Positions 45,934-56,267 of a stretch of DNA of 61,669 bases are shown here, piece by piece. How positions within the stretch are numbered: the first letter of the stretch is position 1; every line of letters begins with the position of its first letter. The notes beneath the pieces are model-generated. The model made no database searches. It was not told the DNA's origin and saw only the letters and a program-made list of their open reading frames with translations. Position numbers and translations under genes: made by a program. This stretch comes from Caldithrix sp. (GTDB taxonomy: Bacteria; Zhuqueibacterota; Zhuqueibacteria; Thermofontimicrobiales; Sulfurfontimicrobiaceae), in assembly GCA_020722815.1 (NCBI GenBank), contig DYKB01000039.1, positions 1 through 61,669 of the forward strand, written 5' to 3'.

Positions 45934-48237
45934 ATGAAAAAAATGCGATTTGTTTTTCACTTGTTGCTATACTTACTTTCTTTATTTCTTTTCCTTCATG
46001 GAAGTAATTGTTCAGTGGGGAATCCCCAATCTGAAATGGCGGAAATGGTAAATGTGCACATCGGTTCCATCAGTCATACACTTGAGCCAACTTTGCCCAC
46101 CGTTCATCTTCCGCATGGCATGATTCGTTTATGGCCGATTGTTTCACCTGGTGCTGCGGATCGCTATACGGCTTCCAGAATTTACGCGTTTCCATTAAAT
46201 CAGCCGGCCCATCGCTATCCGCCTGTTGGCGCAATCATGCCGGCGGCAGGTGAGGGTGAACCTCTCCCGGATCAAATCGCCAGTGAATTTGATCATGCCC
46301 TGGAAATCGCCAAACCGTATTATTACAGCGTTTTACTGGAAGATGATGATATTTGGGCGGAGTATTCGCCGACAGAACGTGCTGTTTTTTATCAGTTTAA
46401 ATTTAATCAATCCGGGCCGGCTCAAATTTTTATTTTTGCGAAAAATAATGGCCATTTTCAAATTATTGATAATAAAACAGTTGTGGGAAAAGAAACCTTC
46501 GAAGGGGTGACCCAATATTTTTATCTTGAGTTGAACGTTCCATTTACTCATTTCAAACTTTATAAAAATCAAACGCTGCAAAATCCCGAAAAAGAAATTT
46601 CCGGGGATAAACTTACGGCTGCCCTTCGTTATGAGCTGCCAGCCGGACAGACAATCGGCGTGAAGTATGGCATTTCATATATCAGTGAAGAACAGGCAAA
46701 ACAAAATCTGAAAAATGAAATTCCGCATTGGTCATTTGAAGCCGTTAAAACGGCGGCTCAGGAGAAATGGAATTCCACTTTGGCCAAAATTCAAATCAAG
46801 GGCGGAACGCCGGACCAACGTGTTTATTTTTACACGGCGCTTTATCGCTGCTTTGAACGAATGGTCAATATTACAGAGGATGGAAAATATTATAGCGGTT
46901 ATGACCATCAGATTCATGAAGATTCCCGTCCCTTTTATGTGGATGATTGGAGCTGGGACACGTATCGTTCACTGCACCCGCTGCGGCTTCTCATTGAGCC
47001 TGAAAAAGAGATGGATATGATTCAATCCTACGTGCGGATGTATGAACAAAGCGGCTGGATGCCCACTTTTCCGCAAATCTGGGGGGATCGAAAGTGTATG
47101 ATTGGTCATCATCAGGCGGCGTTGCTTGCCGATGCTTATTTCAAGGGCTGGCGTGATTTTGATTTACAAAAGGCATATAGAGGGCTTCGAAAAAATGCGA
47201 TGGAAGGGACGATGATACCCTGGCAGGAAGGTCCGGCATTCCCCATTGATCAGGTTTATCGCGAAAAAGGATTTTTTCCGGCACTTCAGCCCGGGCAAAA
47301 GGAAACAATCGAATCCGTTAGTTCATTCGAACAGCGCCAGTCGGTGGCGGTAACCCTGGAGCATGCTTACGATGATTGGTGTTTGGCCCAACTGGCGAAA
47401 GAATTGGATAAATCAACAGATTACGACCTTTTTATGAAAAGAGCAGAAAATTATAAAAATGTCTATAATCCGGCAACAGGTTTTATGAGTCCCAAAACCG
47501 AAGATGGGAAATGGCTGGAACCCTTTGATCCCAAACGCTCCGGCGGGATTGGTTCACGGGCTTATTTCGCGGAGTTAAATTCGTGGACTTATACCTGGCA
47601 TGTTCAGCACGATGTGCCGGGACTTATGGAACTAATGGGCGGGAAAGAAAAATTTATAGCGCGGCTGGATCGGTTATTTGAAGAATCGTTGGGAAGCAGC
47701 AAGTGGGTTTTTCTCGGCCAATTCCCGGATGCTACAGGACTGGTCGGACAATTTGTGATGGGAAATGAACAAAGTTTTCATATTCCCTATTTATACAATT
47801 ATGCCGGCGTGCCCTGGAAAGCCCAAAAACGGATTCGACAACTGCTGGATGCCTGGTTTCGAAATGACCTGATGGGCGTCTGCGGCGATGAGGATGGCGG
47901 GGCCATGTCTTCATTTTATGTTTTTTCGGCAATGGGATTTTATCCGGTTTGCCCCGGTCAGCCGATTTATCTGATGGGAAGTCCCCTTTTTGATGAAATA
48001 AAGATCGACCTGGGAAAAGGAAAACATTTTATAATAAAAGCAATAAAAAATTCCGCTCGAAATCGATTTATTCAAGCTGCTAAATTAAATGGTAAGGAGA
48101 TAAATCGGTCGTGGTTTACCCATTCAGAAATAGTTAATGGCGGCGAATTGATTCTGGAAATGGGGGCGAGGCCAAATAAATCGTGGGGAAGTGTCGAGAT
48201 ATCGCTGCCGGCATCCATGAGTACAAAAAAGAAGTGA
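45934..48237 (+). CDS. Glycoside hydrolase family 92 (alpha-mannosidase type)
   Basis: A 767-residue exported exo-enzyme, normally calcium-dependent and acting on alpha-mannosides. The N-terminus is hydrophobic (about 8-24) and followed by SNC, which may be a lipobox. The N-terminal beta-sandwich opens with VNVHIGSISHTLEPTLPTVH (about 38). The catalytic alpha-domain has DDWSWDTYRSLHPL near 340-353, FPQIWGDRKCMIGHH, FVMGNEQSFHIPYLYNYAG near 608-626 and GDEDGGAMSSFYVFSAMGFY near 650-670. GNEQSFH replaces the usual GNEPSHH, so one active-site neighbour is altered. GH92 also covers distant members with other specificities. Neighbouring GH106-like gene lies 139 bases downstream on the same strand. 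Confidence 0.88.
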   Translation: MKKMRFVFHLLLYLLSLFLFLHGSNCSVGNPQSEMAEMVNVHIGSISHTLEPTLPTVHLPHGMIRLWPIVSPGAADRYTASRIYAFPLNQPAHRYPPVGAIMPAAGEGEPLPDQIASEFDHALEIAKPYYYSVLLEDDDIWAEYSPTERAVFYQFKFNQSGPAQIFIFAKNNGHFQIIDNKTVVGKETFEGVTQYFYLELNVPFTHFKLYKNQTLQNPEKEISGDKLTAALRYELPAGQTIGVKYGISYISEEQAKQNLKNEIPHWSFEAVKTAAQEKWNSTLAKIQIKGGTPDQRVYFYTALYRCFERMVNITEDGKYYSGYDHQIHEDSRPFYVDDWSWDTYRSLHPLRLLIEPEKEMDMIQSYVRMYEQSGWMPTFPQIWGDRKCMIGHHQAALLADAYFKGWRDFDLQKAYRGLRKNAMEGTMIPWQEGPAFPIDQVYREKGFFPALQPGQKETIESVSSFEQRQSVAVTLEHAYDDWCLAQLAKELDKSTDYDLFMKRAENYKNVYNPATGFMSPKTEDGKWLEPFDPKRSGGIGSRAYFAELNSWTYTWHVQHDVPGLMELMGGKEKFIARLDRLFEESLGSSKWVFLGQFPDATGLVGQFVMGNEQSFHIPYLYNYAGVPWKAQKRIRQLLDAWFRNDLMGVCGDEDGGAMSSFYVFSAMGFYPVCPGQPIYLMGSPLFDEIKIDLGKGKHFIIKAIKNSARNRFIQAAKLNGKEINRSWFTHSEIVNGGELILEMGARPNKSWGSVEISLPASMSTKKK

Positions 48238-48376
48238 ATTTTGTATTGATAAATCGAAAGACTCTAAAAAATCGAATTATAAATTACGTTTGACATATCA
48301 CGCATTACGCTTTCGCGATGATTTTGAATAAACATTTTATAACAAACTGACTCTAAACTTTAAAAGCGAAATAATT

Positions 48377-51244
48377 ATGAACTCGCCAAAAATAAATCGC
48401 CGAAAATTTATGTGCACCGCTGGTCAAATGGCTGCTGGTACAGCACTATTACCCGGTGCGCTGACAATGATGACAGGCTGTGGTCCTTCAGAAGAGGATG
48501 CTGGTCTTCAACTTTATTTGGATTTTAAGAATCCCCCAGTGACTGCCAGGCCATTTGTGCGCTGGTGGTGGAATGGGAACAAGATTACCCGCGAGGAGAT
48601 ACTGCGCGAACTGGATCTATTGAAAGCCGCCGGTATTGGTGGCGTGGAAATTAATGCTATCAAATTTCCCAATCCCACTGATCCCTTAAATGTTCCGGCG
48701 CTGGAATGGCTCAGTCCCGAATGGATGGCGATGGTGAAAGTTGCTGTCGATGGACTTCAGAAACGGGGAATGATTGCGGATATCATTGTCGGTTCTGGCT
48801 GGCCATTTGGTGGAAGTTTTTTAGAATTGGAAGAGCAGACACAAATGATGACTATTGGCACAAAGCATCTGGTTGGCCCGAAGACGATTGAATTGACGGA
48901 AGCTGAACTGCTGGCGGATGTCGAACTCAGGTTGCATTCAAAAAACGACAAAATCGATAAAAAAATTACCCGACTCATGCTATATCCCGCGCTGCTAAAC
49001 GATCTGAATTCTGGAACTGAAGTTACATCGTTGCTTCAGAACGGAAAAATTGTCCTGAAAGTGCCTGCCGGCGTTTATTTCCTGCATTATCTTGTTTTAC
49101 AAAAAGGATTTCAGGCTGTGATTAATGGTGCACCGGGTGCAGATGGGCCGGTGCTGAATCATTATAATAAATCAGCAGTTCAAAAGTACCTGAATCGGAT
49201 GTCGACGCAGATGAAAACTGTTCTGGGTGAACTGGGGAATAGTTTCCGCGCCCTGTTTTGTGATAGCCTGGAACTGGAAGGTGCAAATTGGTGTGAAGAC
49301 ATGGAAGCTGAATTCGAAAAACGGCGCGGTTATTCATTGAGCCCATTTCTACCTTTTGTCCTTTTCAAAACAGGGCACATGGGAAATGTAGTGGCGGAAA
49401 AAGTGAGTATTCAATTGTCCGATGCGCTTCAGGAACAGGTGAAACGAGTACGATATGATTTTTATATCACGCGAATGGAGCTTTTTCACGAGCGTTTTGT
49501 CCAGCCATTTCTTGATTGGTGCAAATCCAATGGTGTCAAAGCCAGGGTTCAGGCTTATGGCCGGGGATATCATCCGTTGGAAGCCAGTATGAATATCGAT
49601 ATTCCGGAGTGTGAAACCTGGCTTTGGCCGAAAATTGGTGAACCAGAAACGCCTGAAGGCAAAGCTTTTTCTGTGATTAATAAATTCGTTGCTTCAGGTG
49701 CCCAATTTGGGGGCAAAAAAATTGTGAGTTGTGAAGAAATTACCAACACCGCCTTCGTCTTCTTTGCCACGCTGGAGTTGATTAAAATTGCCGGTGATCA
49801 AAGCAATCTTTCCGGCGTCAATCATTCGATTTTGCATGGTTTTAATTACAGCCCTCGTGAAGCTGAATTTCCGGGCTGGGTTCGTTATGGAACATTTTTC
49901 AATGAACGAAATCCCTGGTGGCCATATTTACGTCATTGGATTGATTACAAAGCCCGGCTCTCTTCACTTCTGCAAAATGCCGAACCCCAGGCGGATATTG
50001 CCATTCTTCATCCCCTGGCTGATATTTGGATGAATTATGGATTGCAACGGCATCCTTTTCCAACAACGACTTATCCCTGGTATCAATTTTCCCTCTGGGA
50101 GGCAATTCATCAAAATGGCAATGGCTGTGACTATATCAGTGAAAATATCTTATGTCAATCGCAATTCACAGACGGGCAGCTTAAATATAATCGCCGTGCC
50201 TATCACACGCTGATTTTAATGGAGGTCGATACCATTCGTCCGGATACGGCAGTGGCGCTGGAAAAATTTGCCAGGGCCGGCGGAAAAATCATTTTTATCA
50301 AAAATACACCTTCGCAATCCCCTGAATTCGTGAATTTTGAAGAAAAAAATAAAATAGTCAATGATACAATTCAACAAATTTTACAAAAGCATCCGGAAAC
50401 ATGTGTAATCGTTCCCCCACCGGTGAATGAATTAACTTTATGGTACCGACAGCTTCAACAAAAATTCAATTTGCAGCCGGATGTTGAAATTCAAATGCCG
50501 AATAAAAATATTTCTCAAATTCATCTCAAAATAAGCGAAAAAGATATTTTCTTCTTGGTCAATTCCAATAAAAACAGTTCAGAAAGTATTCAGGCGAAAT
50601 TTCACACAAACGGAAAAAAACCATGGATTTGGAATCCTGAAACAGGTGAACGAACGCTCCATCCGCATCAGGAAGCCAAAAATATACTTCATATCGAATT
50701 GGAACCAGCAGGCTCGCTCCTTCTGGTTTTTGATAATCTGCCATCAGCACTTCCGAACCCACCCGTACCCATTTCGTATAATTTGCCTTATGAATTGACC
50801 GGTTCATGGCAAATTACATTAAATCATGTAAATGGATTTCAGCAAAATTTAGTCCTGGAAAATCTGGCAGATTTTAAAGAGATGGAAAATCTAAAATCAT
50901 TTGCCGGTGAAATTATTTATCAAAAACAGTTTGATCTGAGTAATCCGGAAATTTTTCAGTTCATCGATCTGGGAAAAGTTTGTGGGATTTCCGAGATCAC
51001 TTTAAATGATCAACCATTGGGTTTCAAATGGTACGGAAAGCACCTTTATTCCACTAAAAATTTATTAAAAAATAATGATAATTTATTGAAAATAAAGGTG
51101 ATTACGGTTCTGGGAAACTATTGTAAAGCACTTCAGACCAATCCAGTTGCGCAGGAATGGACGCAATGGCTGGCGTTTCAATCGGTTGGGTTGATTGGAC
51201 CAGTTAAACTTTTTCGAACAGAACAGGTGGCCTGCGCTGTATGA
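48377..51244 (+). CDS. GH106-like glycosyl hydrolase (putative alpha-L-rhamnosidase) with Tat-type lipoprotein leader
   Basis: A 955-residue protein with a twin-Arg leader (NRRKFMCTAGQMAAG) and Cys near residue 35 (MMTGCGPSE) that could be lipidated. The catalytic region starts PFVRWWWNGNKITREEILRE and continues LKAAGIGGVEIN, the usual opening of GH106-type rhamnosidases. FCDSLELEGANWCEDMEAEF near 295-314 and EECETWLWPK/SCEEITN regions carry acidic residues. A GH2-like sugar-binding beta domain ends the protein (ITLNDQPLGFKWYGKHLY). Removal of rhamnose from pectin-like glycans is the family activity; the exact substrate is inferred. It follows GH92 and overlaps the pseudouridine synthase gene by four bases. 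Confidence 0.75.
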   Translation: MNSPKINRRKFMCTAGQMAAGTALLPGALTMMTGCGPSEEDAGLQLYLDFKNPPVTARPFVRWWWNGNKITREEILRELDLLKAAGIGGVEINAIKFPNPTDPLNVPALEWLSPEWMAMVKVAVDGLQKRGMIADIIVGSGWPFGGSFLELEEQTQMMTIGTKHLVGPKTIELTEAELLADVELRLHSKNDKIDKKITRLMLYPALLNDLNSGTEVTSLLQNGKIVLKVPAGVYFLHYLVLQKGFQAVINGAPGADGPVLNHYNKSAVQKYLNRMSTQMKTVLGELGNSFRALFCDSLELEGANWCEDMEAEFEKRRGYSLSPFLPFVLFKTGHMGNVVAEKVSIQLSDALQEQVKRVRYDFYITRMELFHERFVQPFLDWCKSNGVKARVQAYGRGYHPLEASMNIDIPECETWLWPKIGEPETPEGKAFSVINKFVASGAQFGGKKIVSCEEITNTAFVFFATLELIKIAGDQSNLSGVNHSILHGFNYSPREAEFPGWVRYGTFFNERNPWWPYLRHWIDYKARLSSLLQNAEPQADIAILHPLADIWMNYGLQRHPFPTTTYPWYQFSLWEAIHQNGNGCDYISENILCQSQFTDGQLKYNRRAYHTLILMEVDTIRPDTAVALEKFARAGGKIIFIKNTPSQSPEFVNFEEKNKIVNDTIQQILQKHPETCVIVPPPVNELTLWYRQLQQKFNLQPDVEIQMPNKNISQIHLKISEKDIFFLVNSNKNSSESIQAKFHTNGKKPWIWNPETGERTLHPHQEAKNILHIELEPAGSLLLVFDNLPSALPNPPVPISYNLPYELTGSWQITLNHVNGFQQNLVLENLADFKEMENLKSFAGEIIYQKQFDLSNPEIFQFIDLGKVCGISEITLNDQPLGFKWYGKHLYSTKNLLKNNDNLLKIKVITVLGNYCKALQTNPVAQEWTQWLAFQSVGLIGPVKLFRTEQVACAV

Positions 51245-51996
51245 AGAAAGAGAGCCGTCAGAATTCAAAAAATAACCATCAAGATTGGGTCAATTTAGAC
51301 CGCGCCCTGTCAAAACTCGGTTTTTGTTCCCGCTCACAGGCTCCGGGATATATTTTGGATGGTCGTGTGAAAGTTAATAAAAAAATACAATCGAATCCAT
51401 TTTTTCGGGTGAATTTATTCGCCGATCGCATTGAGATTGATGGGGAATTGATTGAATTTGCTGAAAAAGTTTATCTCATGCTCAATAAACCGCGCGGGCT
51501 TGTTACCACCCGTTCCGATGAAAAAGGTCGGGCGACGGTTTTTGAGTGTCTGAAAGATAAAAATTTGCCGCAAATAATGCCAGTCGGCCGCCTGGATATG
51601 GCCAGTGAGGGGCTGCTCCTTTTTACAAACGATTCGCAGTGGGCCAATCAAATTTTAGAGCCCCAAAACCATGTTTTAAAGACGTATCATGTGCAAATTG
51701 ATCGCCTGGCTGATGAAAATTTGCTTCGGAACCTCCAGAAAGGTGGCATGACGCCAGAAGGTGATTTTTTGAATTGTAAAGCAGTGAAATTGCTTCGTTC
51801 CGGTAAAAGAAATAGCTGGCTTGAAATTAAAATCGATGAAGGAAAAAATCGACATATTCGACGGCTATGTGCGATATTGGGTCTCGAAGTTCACCGATTG
51901 ATTCGGGTGGCCATCGGTTCCCTTGAATTGGGGAAGCTTGGAAAGGGGGAGATTCGATATTTGAACTCAGCCGAAAAGGAAATGCTTTTTCGTTGA
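51241..51996 (+). CDS. 23S/16S rRNA pseudouridine synthase, RsuA/RluB/E/F family
   Basis: A 251-residue cytoplasmic RNA-modifying enzyme. An S4 RNA-binding domain (LDRALSKLGFCSRSQAPGYI, about 19-65) is followed by the catalytic domain with LNKPRGLVTTRSD and the motif GRLDMASEGLLLFTND containing the catalytic Asp (near 120), then LEIKIDEGKNRHIRRLC. Whether it is RluB or RsuA cannot be decided. Its ATG overlaps the stop of the glycosidase gene (ATGA at 51241-51244), so the two are probably translationally coupled despite unrelated roles. Confidence 0.93.
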   Translation: MKKESRQNSKNNHQDWVNLDRALSKLGFCSRSQAPGYILDGRVKVNKKIQSNPFFRVNLFADRIEIDGELIEFAEKVYLMLNKPRGLVTTRSDEKGRATVFECLKDKNLPQIMPVGRLDMASEGLLLFTNDSQWANQILEPQNHVLKTYHVQIDRLADENLLRNLQKGGMTPEGDFLNCKAVKLLRSGKRNSWLEIKIDEGKNRHIRRLCAILGLEVHRLIRVAIGSLELGKLGKGEIRYLNSAEKEMLFR

Positions 51997-52163
51997 TGAA
52001 CAATGTTACCAAGGGATATTTTGACTAAATATTTTAAACATTTTGTATCAAATCAGGAACCCAACTCCAGTTTGTGGATGTTAAATTAAATTTAAGCAAT
52101 CACAATTTTTTAAGGGTGACTGAAAATTTTTTGCCTTTTATTGAGACTTGAATTTAATTTAAC

Positions 52164-53117
52164 ATGGAAACTTTTAAAATGAAACGCATCAATCCGGCAA
52201 TTGATGTTCCGGCAACACTTTCGCTCCTGGCGACGATATTGTTTTGGGCTGCCAGTCCGCTATTTTTAAAATATTTTACACCCTATATCGATGCCTGGAC
52301 GGCTAATGGTGTTCGATATGGTTTCGCAGCTTTGATGTTATCCTGTTGGTTGTACTATTTTTATAAAAAAGGTGAACTTCATCCCAAAATTTTCCGGCTG
52401 GCGATTTATCCGTCAATAGCGAATATTGTTGGACAGGTCCTTTATGCCTGGGCGCCTTATTTTATTGATCCGGGGTTGATGGCGTTTACCATACGCCTGA
52501 CTGTTATCTGGTCGATTCTGGCGTCATTCATCATGTTTGCGGATGAGCGCACCCTTATCTGGAGTCGTCGTTTCTGGCTTGGATTGATATTAAGTATCTC
52601 CGGCTTTTTAATCATCATTTCCAATGGTCAGACGTTACCCCATGGCGCGAAATTAACGGGAATTATAATCGCGCTGTTTAGCAGCTTTTGCTGGGCATTT
52701 TATGGCGTGGCGGTTCGACAAAATATGGCGGGCGTGGATTCCCGACTGGCTTTTACAATTATTTCGCTTTATACCGCCGTCGGAACGCTTATTTTTATGT
52801 TTGGTTTTGGAAATTATCAGGTATTGCCCGAATTACCTTGGAGAATAATTCTGCTTATCCTGATTTCTTCGATTACGGGAATCGGTGTTTCGCATATCTT
52901 TTTTTATATTGCTGTTAAAAGGATTGGCGTGGCCATTCCATCCACTGTTAATTTACTGGCCTCATTCTTGACGGCTATTTTTTCATTTTTTATTTTTAAA
53001 GAGCAACTTTCCCCATTGCAATGGTCGGCAGGGGTTATATTATTACTTGGTGCATTTTTGCTCCTTTGGGCGCAAGAAAAAGTTAAAAGTTACCAGGCGC
53101 AGTATGGAAAAAATTAA
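52164..53117 (+). CDS. EamA/DMT-family inner-membrane transporter
   Basis: A 317-residue protein with about ten transmembrane helices in two EamA repeats (LATILFWAASPLFLKYF; FSSFCWAFYGVAVRQNMAGV). Drug/metabolite transporters of this kind export amino acids, sugars or other metabolites; the substrate cannot be inferred. An ATG at 52179 (MKRINPA) is an alternative start; neither has a strong ribosome binding site. It stands alone after the pseudouridine synthase. Confidence 0.88.
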   Translation: METFKMKRINPAIDVPATLSLLATILFWAASPLFLKYFTPYIDAWTANGVRYGFAALMLSCWLYYFYKKGELHPKIFRLAIYPSIANIVGQVLYAWAPYFIDPGLMAFTIRLTVIWSILASFIMFADERTLIWSRRFWLGLILSISGFLIIISNGQTLPHGAKLTGIIIALFSSFCWAFYGVAVRQNMAGVDSRLAFTIISLYTAVGTLIFMFGFGNYQVLPELPWRIILLILISSITGIGVSHIFFYIAVKRIGVAIPSTVNLLASFLTAIFSFFIFKEQLSPLQWSAGVILLLGAFLLLWAQEKVKSYQAQYGKN

Positions 53118-53288
53118 AATTAAACCCGGTAATGTACCAAATTGGTTTTTTCCTTTCACCTAAATCCAGTTTTGTTATTCAACCAGACCACAAATTCAAC
53201 CTTTTTATTAAAGTCGAACTGATGGAAACCATTATTGAATTAATTTGAAAAGTCGATAGCATTATTTTACAAAGTAAATTGTCCAAAT

Positions 53289-55514
53289 ATGAAAAAATAT
53301 TCCAAATTAACCCAATTGACTCCTGGACAAAAAAAACAAGCGCAACAGAATTATGTCCAGTTCACACGAATGAATTCACTGTCCTATGGTTCGCTGGCTG
53401 ATAATATTCTCATCCTGTATGCCTTAAAATTTGGCGCCAGTGATCCAGTAATTGCCCTTCTTTCGTCCTTGATCTATATGACCATGCCGTCCACTCTGAT
53501 TGGAAAGCGATTGATCGCCAAAGTCGGAACTTCACGTGCTTTTGGATTGAGCTGGTTAGGGCGTAATACTTCAGCGGCGTTGATGCTGCTGGCACCATTT
53601 TTTGGGGGGAATATGGGGTTAATCTGGCTGTTAATTTCTGCCACGGGTTTCTTCTTTTTCAGGAGCATGGGGATCACTGCAATGACTCCCATGTTGGGAG
53701 ATATCTCCTCCAAATCGGATCAGGGGCAATTTATTTCACGAGTCTGGATGAATGGAAATCTATTTTTTTTAATGATTTACGCAAGTTTGTCGATCATGCT
53801 GGGTTATTCATCCTCAGTCACCACCTTCCAATTTATCATTGCGTTTGGAAGTTTGACGGGTATGATCAGTACCTACTTTTTATTCCAGATTCCACAGGTT
53901 CAACAGACAATTGAAACCGGTAAGGAACTGCTCCGTTCAACCTGGAAAGCCTCAATGGAAAACTCACAAATCCGTTTGTTATTTATAAATTGGGCTTTGA
54001 TAAATGCCTCGATTGCGTTGACACTCCCTTTTGGTGTTTTAACTCTTAAGAAGGGATATGCTTTCTCTGATCAAAATGTTATCATTTTTACGATTATCCA
54101 ACTGTTCGGGGGAACAGCGGTTTCCTATTTGAACAGTTTCTTGCTGGATCGGGTTGGTCCGCGTCCGATGATGTTTTTTTATACGGCCAGCATGGCGTTG
54201 ATTAATATTTTGTGGATTATCGCACCGGACACCCCTTTACGCATACATTTAACACTTATTTTTTTGCTCAATGGTATCTGTTCCTCTGGAAATCAAACAG
54301 CACTTCATCACTATTTTCTGAGTCGTGTGCCGTTAAAACATCGATTAAATGGCTCAATCCTGGTAAATGTCTCTTCTGGTATTATTACCGGTCTTATGGG
54401 ATCGATTTTTGGTGGGGGGTTATTAAAATTATTACGTTCTTATCCGCTGGCAGGAATGGATGTTTACCGATTTTATTTTCTAGTGATAGTCTTTTATCAA
54501 CTCATTGTTTTATCAACGGTTTATCGATTGAAGCCTGTTTCTGATCGACGGATAAGAGATGTTTTGAGCATTTTATTTTCCATCCGCGACTGGCGCGCAC
54601 TTTACACCCTCCAGAAACTGGAGCGTTCTCAATACGAACATGAATCCTTGCACCTGATGGAACAACTCAAACATATCAAATCAAACATTTCTGAAAATCT
54701 CTTGAAAGATTTTTTAAAATCACCGCGCTTTTATATCCGAACACGGGCAATGAATGCGCTGCGAGAAATTAATTTTTCAGATGAAACCGGTGATTTACTT
54801 ATCGCGGAACTGGAGCGTGGTGAATATACAACAGGTTATCTGGCTGCGGAAGTATTGGGGGAACACAATATTCAGAAAGCGATTCCCTCGCTACGCCAGT
54901 CGCTTGATTCGGATGATGTGTTTTTACAGGGGAAAGCACTTGTTGCGCTGGTCCGATTGCAGGATGAACCATCATTTCAGAAAATAATTGACATTTTCAG
55001 CCAGACGCAAAATCCACGGCTTATTATGCATGGCGGACATGCATTGGTTCTCATGCGGAAACCTGAAGTCAGTTTTATCATCCTGGAAAAAATCGTTGAA
55101 AATAATCTTCCGACCAATGTTTTTGAGGAATTATTATTTTGTCTCTGTGAAGTAGGTGGCGTTGGTGAGCGTTTTTATCAGCTTTTCAAAACATATCAAA
55201 ACAATCCAGAGATTGGTCGGATCTCTTTAACTGAACATCTGCAATCGCAAATCGACAGGAATTATGCCGGGAAATCAGCGTTATTAAAAATCGTCCATCA
55301 GTTTTGTCAACCGGACCTGGTCATTCAAACTTTGCTGGATTTTACAGATAAGGATTTGCAAGCAGCACGTAGTGATTTATTATCGTTTTTAAAACAACGA
55401 ATTCATCTCATGTCGGACGCTTCGCATGTTGAAAAACTTCTCTTTGCGATAACTCTTATTACTGGATCCCGTGTGATCCATTCACCTGATAAAGGTTTGC
55501 TCATTTCAGATTAA
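53289..55514 (+). CDS. MFS transporter fused to a C-terminal HEAT-repeat domain
   Basis: A 741-residue protein. Residues about 30-420 contain around twelve hydrophobic helices with an MFS plan (SLIYMTMPSTLIGKRLIAKV, FQFIIAFGSLTGMISTYF, LLDRVGPRPMMFFYTASMA). From about 450 to the end it is soluble and helical with HEAT-like units: RFYIRTRAMNALREI, YTTGYLAAEVLGEHNIQKAI, DVFLQGKALVALVRLQDEPS, RLIMHGGHALVLMRK. The fused domain should lie in the cytoplasm and could bind a protein or regulate transport; substrate unknown. No partner gene is adjacent: the next gene is convergent trmB. The ribosome binding site is weak. Confidence 0.82.
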   Translation: MKKYSKLTQLTPGQKKQAQQNYVQFTRMNSLSYGSLADNILILYALKFGASDPVIALLSSLIYMTMPSTLIGKRLIAKVGTSRAFGLSWLGRNTSAALMLLAPFFGGNMGLIWLLISATGFFFFRSMGITAMTPMLGDISSKSDQGQFISRVWMNGNLFFLMIYASLSIMLGYSSSVTTFQFIIAFGSLTGMISTYFLFQIPQVQQTIETGKELLRSTWKASMENSQIRLLFINWALINASIALTLPFGVLTLKKGYAFSDQNVIIFTIIQLFGGTAVSYLNSFLLDRVGPRPMMFFYTASMALINILWIIAPDTPLRIHLTLIFLLNGICSSGNQTALHHYFLSRVPLKHRLNGSILVNVSSGIITGLMGSIFGGGLLKLLRSYPLAGMDVYRFYFLVIVFYQLIVLSTVYRLKPVSDRRIRDVLSILFSIRDWRALYTLQKLERSQYEHESLHLMEQLKHIKSNISENLLKDFLKSPRFYIRTRAMNALREINFSDETGDLLIAELERGEYTTGYLAAEVLGEHNIQKAIPSLRQSLDSDDVFLQGKALVALVRLQDEPSFQKIIDIFSQTQNPRLIMHGGHALVLMRKPEVSFIILEKIVENNLPTNVFEELLFCLCEVGGVGERFYQLFKTYQNNPEIGRISLTEHLQSQIDRNYAGKSALLKIVHQFCQPDLVIQTLLDFTDKDLQAARSDLLSFLKQRIHLMSDASHVEKLLFAITLITGSRVIHSPDKGLLISD

Positions 55515-55622
55515 CGTAATAATTTCTGTCGATTAAAGCCTGTTTAGTTATTAAATATTTTGGAAGTTATTTTTATTGATTCTGGTTTTATCGAAAACGG
55601 TACTCGGAATTTCTTTGGGAAT

Positions 55623-56267
55623 TCACAATTTAAAACAGATGTATTTAATTTTTAATCCTTTTTCAAGGTGCTTTAACTCATAAGTCGTTTTAATATTTAA
55701 TAATTCTGGAAAATCGGCCAGTGCGTAAATATTGTCAAGAACAGTCAGAATCTGGACTTTTTCCTGTTCGAGTGTTTTTAAAGTAAATTGAAAAAGTGCT
55801 TCATTGTCCGTTTTCAAATGGATTAAACCATCTTTTTTCAGGAGAGATCGATAACGTGCTAAAAATGAGCTGGAGGTGAGCCGCTTATTTGCCCGTTTAG
55901 CCTTTGGAAATGGATCCGGAAAAGTAATCCAGATTTCCTCGACTTCATCCGGCGCAAAAAAATCGGTGATATGATCAATAAATATTCTTAAAAAAGCGAC
56001 ATTTTGTAATCCATCATCTAGTGCTGTTTTCGCACCGCGCCAGAGCCGCGCGCCTTTAATATCGATTCCGATAAAATTTCTGTTCGGAAATTGACGAGCG
56101 AGCTGCAGTGTGTACTCGCCCTTGCCGCAGCCTAATTCCAGTGTAATTGGATTCGAATTTTTAAAATAGTCCGACGCCCATTTCCCTTTTAAATCCACTT
56201 GAAGTTCAAAAGTATTTGAAAAGGTATTGAGTTCCGCAAATCTTTGTAATTTTCTTTTTGCACCCAT
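55623..56267 (-). CDS. trmB: tRNA (guanine-N7-)-methyltransferase
   Basis: A 214-residue SAM-dependent enzyme methylating G46 of tRNA. Motif I is LELGCGKGEYTLQLA (about 43-57), NFIGIDIKGARLWRGA follows, and the family-specific ITFPDPFPKAKRANKRLT near 113-130 contains the catalytic-site residues. HLKTDNEALFQF near 147-158 is also characteristic. Length fits the family. It is convergent with the MFS-HEAT gene and divergent from deoC across a 324-base gap. Confidence 0.95.
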   Translation of the reverse strand: MGAKRKLQRFAELNTFSNTFELQVDLKGKWASDYFKNSNPITLELGCGKGEYTLQLARQFPNRNFIGIDIKGARLWRGAKTALDDGLQNVAFLRIFIDHITDFFAPDEVEEIWITFPDPFPKAKRANKRLTSSSFLARYRSLLKKDGLIHLKTDNEALFQFTLKTLEQEKVQILTVLDNIYALADFPELLNIKTTYELKHLEKGLKIKYICFKL

